A stretch of 13,738 nt of DNA, taken from positions 1 through 13,738 of the forward strand of contig CAZPFL010000138.1 in the NCBI GenBank assembly GCA_964585785.1, in the 5' to 3' direction. The position numbers and the translations under genes are program-made. The stretch comes from WHUA01 sp964585785 (GTDB taxonomy: Bacteria; Pseudomonadota; Alphaproteobacteria; UBA8366). Under the pieces are notes generated by a model. The model did not search any database. It saw only the letters and a list, made by a program, of their open reading frames with translations, and was not told where the DNA came from. Of this stretch, positions 7,828-13,704 are shown in pieces; within the stretch, counting starts at the first letter, position 1, and each line of letters opens with the position of its first letter.

Positions 7828-7852
7828 AATGTTATTACATTGTAATAACATT
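7828..7852. promoter_or_regulatory. Perfect palindromic operator-like site upstream of mazEF
   Basis: Left arm AATGTTATTACA (7828-7839) and its exact reverse complement (7841-7852) flank a single T. The site is AT-rich in a GC-rich region and ends 21 bases before the mazE start. Antitoxins of the AbrB/MazE type bind such palindromes to repress their own operon. A possible promoter, TTGCGG (7819-7824) with TAATAA (7843-7848) at 18-base spacing, would be covered by it. The palindrome is seen directly; operator and promoter roles are inferred. Confidence 0.75.
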
Positions 7853-7873
7853 GATTTGGCGAGGCATATCCGG

Positions 7874-8122
7874 ATGAAGGTTGAGCTAATCCGCATCGGC
7901 AACTCGAAGGGGGTCCGCATTCCCAAGCCGGTAATAGAGCAATGCGGCCTCGGCGACACCGTGGAGCTGGAGATCAAGGACAAGACGATTGTGATCTCGC
8001 CGTCGGTCGGACGCCGCGGCGGATGGGGTGAAGCCTTCGCCGCCATGGCGGAACGCGGCGATGATGAGCCGCTGTGGGACGAGCAGGCGACGGACTGGGA
8101 CAAGCGCGAGTGGCAGTGGTGA
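7874..8122 (+). CDS. mazE: MazE-type antitoxin (AbrB/SpoVT fold)
   Basis: This 82-residue protein has an N-terminal swapped-hairpin DNA-binding domain, MKVELIRIGNSKGVRIPKPV, followed by LGDTVELEIKDKTIVISP (residues 1-44), the standard MazE layout. The acidic and Trp-rich C-terminus (ERGDDEPLWDEQATDWDKREWQW, in part 60-82) is the expected toxin-binding tail. ATG 7874 is chosen because GAGG lies nine bases upstream and the domain begins exactly there. An in-frame start at 7829 would fall inside the palindrome and add 15 unrelated residues. Its TGA overlaps the GTG start of the toxin gene by four bases, so the two are translationally coupled. It should neutralise the toxin and repress the operon. 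Confidence 0.9.
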   Translation: MKVELIRIGNSKGVRIPKPVIEQCGLGDTVELEIKDKTIVISPSVGRRGGWGEAFAAMAERGDDEPLWDEQATDWDKREWQW

Positions 8123-8445
8123 GCGAGATTCGCCGCTTCGACATCTGCCTCGTATCGCTTGATCCGACGCGCGGATCGGAAATCCGCAAGACACGACCCT
8201 GTGTCGTCGTGTCGCCGGACGAGATGAACCATTATCTTCGCACCATCATTGTGGCGCCGATGACGACCGCTTCGCGGCCGTATCCGACGCGTGTCAATCT
8301 TCGCTTTCAGGGGAAAAGCGGGCAAATTGCGGTCGATCAGATCCGTACGATCGACCGGCATCGCATCCTTCGCCGTGTCGGCCGTATTACGGACACGACC
8401 GCCCGCAGGCTCTGCGGCGTTCTGGAAGAAACATTCGCCTATTGA
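8119..8445 (+). CDS. mazF: MazF/PemK-family endoribonuclease toxin
   Basis: This 108-residue protein begins with GTG at 8119, overlapping the antitoxin stop in GTGA. It shows the MazF/PemK core: RRFDICLVSLDPTRGSEIRKTRPCVVVS (residues 5-32; usually GDIxxVxLxPxxGsE.xKtRP), then TIIVAPMTT, and SGQIAVDQIRTIDRHRI in the second half, which carries the conserved Gln-Asp-Gln-Arg strand. MazF toxins cleave single-stranded mRNA at short sequences and arrest growth when the antitoxin is lost. Length is typical. An upstream in-frame ATG (8074) would add 15 residues inside mazE and is unlikely. The downstream phosphatase starts 16 bases later and may be read from the same transcript. Cleavage specificity cannot be predicted. 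Confidence 0.9.
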   Translation: MSEIRRFDICLVSLDPTRGSEIRKTRPCVVVSPDEMNHYLRTIIVAPMTTASRPYPTRVNLRFQGKSGQIAVDQIRTIDRHRILRRVGRITDTTARRLCGVLEETFAY

Positions 8446-8460
8446 TCATTGGGAAAAGTA

Positions 8461-9042
8461 ATGGCCCGCCCCACGCCCACCCTCCACCCGGTGCCGTTCT
8501 TCTTCGTGCGGCACGGCGAATCGACCTGGAACGCCGCGCGGCGTGTGCAGGGGCAGACCGACGTGCCGCTGAGCGAGACTGGCGTCGCGCAGGCGCATGA
8601 CGCGGCGCGGCGCATCGCGGGGCAGCCGGTCGGCGCGGTCTTCGCAAGCCCGCTCCAGCGCGCGCGCCATACGGCGGAGATCATCAATGCCGAGCTCGGC
8701 CTGCCGATGACGCTGATCGACGACTTAATGGAAGCGAAGCTCGGCGTGCTCGAAGGAAAACCATTCGAAGCCGGGCTCGGCGACTGGTATCAGGGCGTCG
8801 CGCCCGAGGGGGCGGAGACGCGGGAAGCCTTCTTCGCGCGCGCCATCGCGGGTCTCAACCAGGCGTTGACGGGCTGGGACCGGCCGGGTCTCCGTCCGCT
8901 GATCGTGGCACATGGCGGCATTTTCCACGCGATCCAGCACCACGCGCTACGCAATACGGAATGGGATGTGCTGAACGCCTGCCCGGTTCTGGTCACGCCA
9001 CCCGAACGGGAAGGCTGGGCCTGGACGATGGAAGAGGTCTAG
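8461..9042 (+). CDS. Histidine phosphatase (phosphoglycerate mutase-like)
   Basis: This 193-residue protein has the family signature FFVRHGESTWN (14-24) with the phospho-accepting His18 and Arg17. Arg67 lies in ASPLQRARHTAEII, an acidic residue in LMEAKLGVLEG (E91) fits the general acid/base, and VAHGGIFHAI (149-158) holds the second His151. With the conserved phosphate pocket complete, it should be active on a phosphoester. Substrates in this superfamily range from sugar phosphates to proteins and nucleotides, and the short 190-residue form argues against a housekeeping glycolytic mutase. ATG 8461 is chosen over TTG 8449, since the extra four codons lack support. GGGA at 8451-8454 is a modest ribosome site. 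It converges with the minus-strand gene ending at 9072. Confidence 0.85.
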   Translation: MARPTPTLHPVPFFFVRHGESTWNAARRVQGQTDVPLSETGVAQAHDAARRIAGQPVGAVFASPLQRARHTAEIINAELGLPMTLIDDLMEAKLGVLEGKPFEAGLGDWYQGVAPEGAETREAFFARAIAGLNQALTGWDRPGLRPLIVAHGGIFHAIQHHALRNTEWDVLNACPVLVTPPEREGWAWTMEEV

Positions 9043-9071
9043 ACCCTCCAGCCCGCGTTCCGCATCGTCGG

Positions 9072-9686
9072 CTAGGTCGAGGGGCGGCGGTCGCCGGCCA
9101 GCCAGTCGAGATAGCCGTAGACAAGGCCCCATTCCTTGATCACCGGGCGATTGTGGACATGCACGTCCTTCGCCCCGCAACGCTTCATGATCGCCAACGC
9201 CTTCGCCTCTTTCTCCGGCGTGACCGCGCGCACCCAAAGCAGGATGCCGCCATGCTCGACCTGTTCCCGAAGATAGCCCGAGGTCTTCGCCGAGATCCGC
9301 TTCATGCTGATCGCACCGAGAATGAGGCCTGCGACGAGCCCGATCGCCGTCCAGATGGCGATCTCCGTCAGCGATGCGTGATGCGCGATTGCCGGCGCCG
9401 CGGCGGCGCAGGCGCCGACGAAAGCCGGCACGCCGACGATGGCCGCCTTCGCTTCGGTCAGCGAGTCCGGACCGAAATAGGCTTGCATCGGCACGCGCGG
9501 ATTGTCTTCGAGCGCCGCGCTGTTTTGCGTGGCGTCGCCGAGCTTCTCCTCGATGGATTTGTGGCTTCCCAGCATGCTGAGCTCGGAGCGATCGAACCCG
9601 GTGATCATCAGCTCGTCCGCTGCCTTGCGCAGCGCGCCGGCTTCCCGGAACACACCAACGATTTCGCGAATTGTAGCTTCAGCCAT
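9072..9686 (-). CDS. Small two-TM protein resembling YflT/DUF1269-type stress proteins
   Basis: This 204-residue protein is of unknown function. The N-terminal part, TIREIVGVFREAGALRKAADELMITGFDRSELSMLG (5-40), resembles the alpha/beta domain of general-stress YflT-like proteins. A linker (DNPRVPMQAYFG) leads to two hydrophobic Ala/Gly-rich segments (about 81-101 and 108-127) that likely form a membrane hairpin. The C-terminal part, GGILLWVRAVTPEKEAKALAIMKRCGAKDVHVH (146-178), looks like a second small alpha/beta domain. Start 9686 (MAEATIR) is preferred over 9785, because the extra 33 residues look non-coding and GGGG lies about 11 bases before it. It is last in a run of four minus-strand genes, 194 bases below the TAXI gene. 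No catalytic residues were recognised. Confidence 0.7.
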   Translation of the reverse strand: MAEATIREIVGVFREAGALRKAADELMITGFDRSELSMLGSHKSIEEKLGDATQNSAALEDNPRVPMQAYFGPDSLTEAKAAIVGVPAFVGACAAAAPAIAHHASLTEIAIWTAIGLVAGLILGAISMKRISAKTSGYLREQVEHGGILLWVRAVTPEKEAKALAIMKRCGAKDVHVHNRPVIKEWGLVYGYLDWLAGDRRPST

Positions 9687-9871
9687 AGCGTGTTTACCCC
9701 GCGTGTTTTGGATTTCCCCTCTCGCCGCACGCCTGTAGACACTCTGGACATATGGGGTCTCCGGTGGGATCGGCAAGGCGCGCACCGGCCGGGTTGGCCC
9801 GGCGCCGCCGTACCGCGCGCCGAAGGGAAAGGGCTAAAACGTCCTTATTTTTTCGGAGATTCCTGCCGTCC

Positions 9872-9893
9872 GGCCGCCAGCTAAATGGCGGCC
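9872..9893 (-). other. Hairpin overlapping the stop codon of the TAXI receptor gene
   Basis: GGCCGCCA and TGGCGGCC form a perfect 8-bp stem around a six-base loop that holds part of the TAG stop codon (9881-9883, minus strand). No U-run follows on the minus strand, where the downstream bases are A-rich instead. It is therefore not a standard intrinsic terminator. It could slow the polymerase or protect the mRNA 3' end. Confidence 0.35.
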
Positions 9894-11230
9894 GCGGGCG
9901 CCGTCTCGTCTTCCTTCGCCCGGCCTTCGACCTTGCTGCGCAGATAGTCGATGTGCAGGCGGAGCGTGTAGGCGCTGGCGGCGAAACCGGCGGGAATCGA
10001 AACCCGCTCGACCGAATGCTCGATCGCATCGAGCCGCTCATGCGCTTCGGCGCGAGAGACGGAATGCGCGCTGAGCTGGTCGTCCAGCGCCGACAGCTCC
10101 TTGTACCAGCGGGTCACGCGCGCCCGCATGCGCCAGTTGTAGATCGGCGGCAGCAGCTTGAAGAGCGGGTAGAGCAGCGTGATCAGCGGCAGGATCATGA
10201 CTTTCAGCCGGTCGATCAGGTTCGCTAGCGCAAAGGGCAGGTAGCGCTGCAGGAAGGGCGGGCCGCGCTCGTAGAAGCGCTGCGCCGCCGGCTCGAGCGG
10301 AAAGGTGACGTATTTCGGCGAGGGAAATTCGCCGGGCGATTCGAGAAAGCCGCCGCCGCGGTGGACCCGCCGCATGGTCAGCAGCATCAGGTCGACGAGC
10401 GCCGGGTGCATCTCCGGCGAGACGACGATCGTCGCGGCCGGCGAGAGCAGCACGACATTCTCGCGCGGCAGGTTCTTGGCCAGGTCGACCGTGCCCATGG
10501 GCAGCACGATCTTGGACAGATAGCTGAAGCGGCGCACATAGGCATCGGCGCGCTCGAAGCTCATCGGCGCGACATTCGGCATGGCGAGCAGGGCGCCGAT
10601 GGCGCGCGACTGCGGCGAGCCGACGAAAATGGCGGCGTCGACGGCGCCGCTGGCGAGCGCCTTGACCGCGTCCGCGACGTCGAGGTCGAGGAAGGTCGCG
10701 TTGTCGGCGGTGATGCCGTTATCGGCGAGCAGCGGCAGGGCGATCGCGCGCGTGCCGCTGCCCTCCGCGCCGACGGCGATCTTCTTTCCGGCGAGCTCGG
10801 TCAGCCGCTTGGGATGTTTGACGCCGCGCACGAACACCCAAAACGGCTCGAAGTAGAGGCTGCCGAGCGAGCGGAGATTCCGATGCTCCCGCCGCTTGCC
10901 GATGCCGCCCTGCAGGAAGGCGACCGGCACGTTGGCCTTCGGGTCGGAGAGCAGCGCCAGATTGTCCACTGAGCCGGCGGTCTGCTTCAGGACGAGGTCG
11001 AAGCCTTCCTTCTTGAATCGCTCGGCGTAGAGCTTGCCGAAGGCGTTGTAGGCGCCACCCTCGGACCCCGTCGCCATCACCAACGTGTGCGGCGGCGCCG
11101 GCCGGACGAACTGATACGCCAGGAAGAAGCCCGCCGCGAGCAGGATGATCGCGGGGGTGATGAACGCGATGTTTGTCCGGACCTGACGCAGAAAGCGGCG
11201 TGTCTTGGCCTGGGATATGCTGGCGGCCAT
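9881..11230 (-). CDS. Membrane-anchored TAXI-family solute receptor with cytoplasmic tail
   Basis: This 449-residue protein has an N-terminal TM helix without a cleavage site (about 21-42), then a TAXI-type periplasmic binding domain (about 48-325). The domain starts HTLVMATGSEGGAYNAFGKLYAERF and includes GKKIAVGAEGSGTRAIALPLL (148-168) and GAVDAAIFVGSPQSRAI (195-211). A second hydrophobic segment, MILPLITLLYPLFKLLPPIY (345-364), is followed by a basic, helical, probably cytoplasmic tail (366-449). TAXI proteins usually deliver ligands to TRAP permeases, but no DctQ/DctM-like gene is present here. The two-anchor layout suggests a sensor or an accessory role rather than a free binding protein. 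GGAGGG eight bases before the ATG supports the start. The HIT gene ends 67 bases upstream. Confidence 0.85.
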   Translation of the reverse strand: MAASISQAKTRRFLRQVRTNIAFITPAIILLAAGFFLAYQFVRPAPPHTLVMATGSEGGAYNAFGKLYAERFKKEGFDLVLKQTAGSVDNLALLSDPKANVPVAFLQGGIGKRREHRNLRSLGSLYFEPFWVFVRGVKHPKRLTELAGKKIAVGAEGSGTRAIALPLLADNGITADNATFLDLDVADAVKALASGAVDAAIFVGSPQSRAIGALLAMPNVAPMSFERADAYVRRFSYLSKIVLPMGTVDLAKNLPRENVVLLSPAATIVVSPEMHPALVDLMLLTMRRVHRGGGFLESPGEFPSPKYVTFPLEPAAQRFYERGPPFLQRYLPFALANLIDRLKVMILPLITLLYPLFKLLPPIYNWRMRARVTRWYKELSALDDQLSAHSVSRAEAHERLDAIEHSVERVSIPAGFAASAYTLRLHIDYLRSKVEGRAKEDETAPAAAI

Positions 11231-11297
11231 GCAGGCGGCCCTCCACGTTTGCCCAACACCGTCAGGGTAGTCGATTTCGCGGGCTGGGCGGAAGCGC

Positions 11298-11747
11298 CTA
11301 ATCCTCCGTCATCACCGTTTCCAGCGTCTCGCGGATGCGGGCGGCCAGCGCGTCGAGCTCGCCTGCCGGCAGGCCGGTTGTCACGTTCTCGCGCCAGGGC
11401 GCCGTGCCCCAGTCGGGGTCGGTCCTGAAGCGCGGGATGATGTGAAAGTGGACGTGCGGGACGGCGTTACCGAAGCAGGTGTAGTTGAGCCGGTCCGGGC
11501 GCAGCGTGCGCCGGATCGCCTCGGCGACGAACATCACCTCGTTCATCAGCGCGTTGCGCAGGCCGGTGGGCAGGTCGGCCGGATCGTCGAAATGCTCCTT
11601 GAGCCAGACCACGGTGCGGCCTCGGTAGGTCTGGTCCGCCAGCAGGAAGGCGACGGAATAGGGCATTTCGGCGATGAAGCCGGTCTGGCCCGGCAGGCGG
11701 CGCCAGTCATATGGGTCGTCGTTACTCACGGCTTTGGGGCCTGTCAT
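11298..11747 (-). CDS. HIT-family hydrolase/nucleotidyltransferase
   Basis: This 149-residue protein carries the histidine triad HVHFHIIPR (98-106). His100 is the expected nucleophile that forms the nucleotidyl-His intermediate. NYTCFGNAVPHVH (88-100) matches the usual 'NxGxxxxHxHxH' lead-in. The N-terminal half, EMPYSVAFLLADQTYRGRTVVWLKEHFDDPADL (in part 28-59), fits the HIT alpha/beta core seen in Fhit-like and diadenosine polyphosphate hydrolase-like members. It likely hydrolyses or transfers nucleotide monophosphates in the cytoplasm. It lies between the AlgH-like gene (81 bases) and the TAXI gene (67 bases) on the same strand. The gaps allow, but do not prove, a common transcript. An in-frame downstream start would only trim non-conserved residues. 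Confidence 0.88.
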   Translation of the reverse strand: MTGPKAVSNDDPYDWRRLPGQTGFIAEMPYSVAFLLADQTYRGRTVVWLKEHFDDPADLPTGLRNALMNEVMFVAEAIRRTLRPDRLNYTCFGNAVPHVHFHIIPRFRTDPDWGTAPWRENVTTGLPAGELDALAARIRETLETVMTED

Positions 11748-11828
11748 TCGTTTCGATCGCGCGACTTTAGCGGACCCCGCCCGGCATTGCGATTGTCCTG
11801 GATCAACCGCGGCGGCGCGCGAGCGCGG

Positions 11829-12482
11829 TCAGATCCCGCGAATCCGCGTCTCTATCGCCTGTTCCCAGATTTCCTCGGCGTCCTCGCCGTCGAAGATCAG
11901 CTTTTCGTCGACCGGCGCCTCGTACCAGCTGCCGCGCCGCATCTCCTCCTCGAGCTGGCCCGCGCTCCAGCCGGCATAGCCGACGACGTAGAGCGTCTGT
12001 TTCGGCCCCTTGCCCGCGGCGATGTCCTCGAGGATCCGGAGGTTGGCGGTGACGGAGACGTGGCGCGTCAGCACGACCGTGCCGTCCACCTTGTAGTCCG
12101 AGGAGTGAATGATGAAGGCCTTGTCCGGCTCCACCGGGCCGCCGAGGAAGGCATAGAAATGCATCGGCTTGATATCCGGCGGTGCCCCAGCGCCGCCTTT
12201 GCCATGGGAGACGGGCTCCTCGGGCGTCACCTCGGCGACGCCGACCGGCCGGTTGATGATCAGGCCGAAGGCCCCGGTCGCATCGTGCTTGACGATCAGG
12301 ATCACCGTATGCGCGAAGCGCGGATCGGCGATGTTCGGGCTGGCGACCAGGAACTTGCCCTTGAGCGAGGCGCTTCCCAGGGACGAATCCGCCGGTTCGG
12401 CCGAGGCATGGGCGACGAAGCCGTTGAGACCGAGGATGATGAAAACCGCGAAAACAGCGACGATGCGGTGCAAAACGCGCAT
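11829..12482 (-). CDS. YqgE/AlgH-family protein with an N-terminal signal peptide
   Basis: This 217-residue protein contains a YqgE/AlgH (DUF179) domain: GKFLVASPNIADPRFAHTVI (42-61), GAFGLIINRPVG (70-81), FLGGPVEPDKAFIIHS (112-127) and YVVGYAGWSAGQLEEEMRRG (165-184), in the family order. Unlike typical members, which begin at the domain and are cytoplasmic, it starts with MRVLHRIVAVFAVFIILGLNGF, then HASA-E, a clear Sec-type signal peptide with a likely cut after Ala28. The molecular function of the family is not settled. The start at 12482 has no strong ribosome site, but the signal peptide is continuous with it. It is the first gene of the minus-strand run and is divergent from the UGA-containing gene at 12771. 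Confidence 0.88.
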   Translation of the reverse strand: MRVLHRIVAVFAVFIILGLNGFVAHASAEPADSSLGSASLKGKFLVASPNIADPRFAHTVILIVKHDATGAFGLIINRPVGVAEVTPEEPVSHGKGGAGAPPDIKPMHFYAFLGGPVEPDKAFIIHSSDYKVDGTVVLTRHVSVTANLRILEDIAAGKGPKQTLYVVGYAGWSAGQLEEEMRRGSWYEAPVDEKLIFDGEDAEEIWEQAIETRIRGI

Positions 12483-12770
12483 GCTGAAACTTTAACACGA
12501 TCGCCGCCGCCGCGGGGCGTAAATTGCCCGTGTGCGGGCGGGGTAGCTTTCGGCCGTATTTTGGGCATTCGGCCGGGTGGGAAGGCCCGAAATTGAGCCG
12601 GAAGGATGGGCTGCAATCGCAAATTAGGAATTGAGGCCTTGCCGGCGCCGGGACGTCGCCGCGGGGTCACAGGGTTTGGCGGGATCGTGTCAAACGGCCT
12701 AGATTAAAGGGAATAGGACTAGGCAAGACAACGGCTTGGCGATAATGTGCCGGCCAAAGGAGATCCCGAC
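12483..12770. promoter_or_regulatory. Divergent intergenic region with a weak promoter-like box
   Basis: These 288 bases separate the AlgH-like gene (minus) from the glutaredoxin-like/DinB gene (plus), so promoters for both should lie here. GATAAT at 12741-12746 is the best -10-like hexamer for the plus strand, but no good -35 is seen at the right distance. A strong Shine-Dalgarno, AAGGAG (12757-12762), sits eight bases before ATG 12771. No tRNA, riboswitch or further gene was recognised. Confidence 0.3.
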
Positions 12771-13550
12771 ATGTTGGATACTGTCCCATACAAGGTGTTT
12801 TGGCACCCTGGGTGAACCAGCTGCCTGCGTGCGAAAGAGTTTCTTTCGTCTCACAACATACCGTTCGTTTCCGTTGACGTTCAGGCCGACCCGAACGGCC
12901 TGAAGGAGCTGCGTGCGCTCGGCGCCCGGTCGGTGCCCGTTGTCTCGCGCGGCGATAAGTGGGTCTTTGCGCAGATGCTCAAGGACCTGGCCGCCTTTCT
13001 CGAGGTGCCTTACGACACCAAGCCGAAGCTGTCGCCGCAGGAGTTGATCGACAAGCTCGACATGATCATGTCGGCGGCGCAGCGTTTCGTTGCGCAGATT
13101 CCGGACGATCTGCTCGACAAGAACATGCGGAACCGGCAGCGGCCGATCCGCAACCTCTGCTACCACATCTTCCGGCTCGAAGAAGCCTTCATGGATGTCG
13201 TCGAGAACGACGTCTACCTGACGCGCGACCTGCTGAACCAGCCGCCGCCGCCCGAGATCCATTCGACCAAGGACCTCGTGGACTACGGCAAGCGGGTGCA
13301 GAAGCGGCTGCATGAATGGTGGGACCGTTTCGACGACAAGGCCTGCGAAGGCGAGATCGACAGCTATTACGGCCGCCAGCCGCTGCACAACGTGCTGGAG
13401 CGTCATTGCTGGCATCCGGCCCAGCATGTGCGCCAGCTCATGCTGCTGCTGGAGGAAGACAACGGCATCAAGCCGAACCAGCCGCTCACCGACAAGGACT
13501 TCGCGGGCCTGCCGATCCCGAAAAAGGCCTGGGACGACGAAGCGGCGTAA
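12771..13550 (+). CDS. Putative selenoprotein: glutaredoxin-like domain (UxxC) fused to DinB-like domain
   Basis: The frame encodes 259 residues if TGA 12813-12815 is read as selenocysteine. The first domain (about 5-80) is a glutaredoxin-like thioredoxin fold: strand YKVFWHPG, then U15-T-S-C18 where redox homologues have CxxC, helix LRAKEFLSSHN, strand IPFVSVDV, helix LKELRALGA and the cis-Pro motif SVPVV (Pro56). The second domain (about 88-240) is DinB-like, with a likely metal triad His132 (CYHIF), His215 and His219 (WHPAQH). Evidence for the start is AAGGAG eight bases before ATG 12771. The later in-frame GTG at 12933 encodes the Val before cis-Pro56, so a start there would delete half the fold and has no ribosome site. 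A role in thiol/selenol redox or detoxification is likely. A plain TGC-to-TGA mutation or sequencing error is the main alternative. Confidence 0.8.
12813..12815 (+). other. In-frame UGA, probable selenocysteine codon
   Basis: This is codon 15 of the gene starting at 12771, flanked by Gly14 and Thr16-Ser17-Cys18. It occupies the first position of a CxxC-like active site. No other stop occurs in the frame until 13550. UGA serves as a normal stop for the symporter, both acyl-CoA dehydrogenases, the SDR, mazE, mazF and the AlgH-like gene, so recoding would have to be local. Confidence 0.78.
12829..12854 (+). promoter_or_regulatory. SECIS-like stem-loop downstream of the UGA codon
   Basis: CGAAAGA (12832-12838) pairs perfectly with TCTTTCG (12842-12848) around a GTT loop (12839-12841). 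GTG (12829-12831) can pair with CAC (12852-12854) below a three-base bulge, TCT. The loop begins with G followed by U, and its G lies 24 bases after the UGA. These are the features by which SelB recognises bacterial SECIS elements, which sit inside the coding region just after the UGA. No energy calculation was possible. Confidence 0.7.
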
Positions 13551-13574
13551 ATCTAATTCACCTTAGAAGAAAAT

Positions 13575-13704
13575 CCCTCTCCTCCCTCGGGGGAGGAGAG
13601 GGCAGGGTGAGGTGGGGGTTCCTTCACGCGAAAGCTCCGTTGTGCGTCGACACCTCACCCGGCTCACTGCGTTCGCCACCCTCTCCCCGGTCCGGCGGAG
13701 AGGG
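13575..13704. repeat. Composite inverted-repeat block, third intergenic element
   Basis: Three nested or adjacent stems are visible: CCCTCTCCTCCC (13575-13586) with its exact complement (13591-13602) around TCGG, GGGTGAGGTG (13605-13614) with CACCTCACCC (13651-13660), and CCCTCTCC (13679-13686) with GGAGAGGG (13697-13704). The block is related in style, but not in exact sequence, to the repeats at 3044 and 5504. It starts 25 bases after the end of the glutaredoxin-like/DinB gene and may act as a terminator or be a non-autonomous dispersed repeat. Confidence 0.75.

Noticed and set aside
7874..8445. Prophage or integrative element carrying mazEF
   Set aside because: No integrase, att-like repeats or phage genes flank the pair; it looks like a solitary cassette.
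9872..9893. Intrinsic terminator after the TAXI receptor gene
   Set aside because: The stem is good but no U-tract follows on the transcribed strand, so it is listed only as a hairpin.
12302..12670. Minus-strand frame overlapping the start of the AlgH-like gene
   Set aside because: It is Pro/Arg/Ser-rich without a domain and overlaps a well-supported gene in another frame.
12813..12815. TGA as a simple nonsense mutation or sequencing error
   Set aside because: It cannot be excluded from sequence alone. Its placement on the active-site Cys position and the GU-loop hairpin at the right distance make selenocysteine the better reading.
12699..13427. Minus-strand frame (242 codons) opposite the Sec gene
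   Set aside because: Composition is typical of an antisense shadow and no domain is recognised. The plus strand has a coherent two-domain protein.
12933..13550. GTG at 12933 as the start of a shorter DinB-family gene
   Set aside because: It lies within the SVPVV cis-Pro motif of the glutaredoxin-like fold, has no ribosome site, and would leave a well-formed Shine-Dalgarno and 54 upstream codons unexplained.
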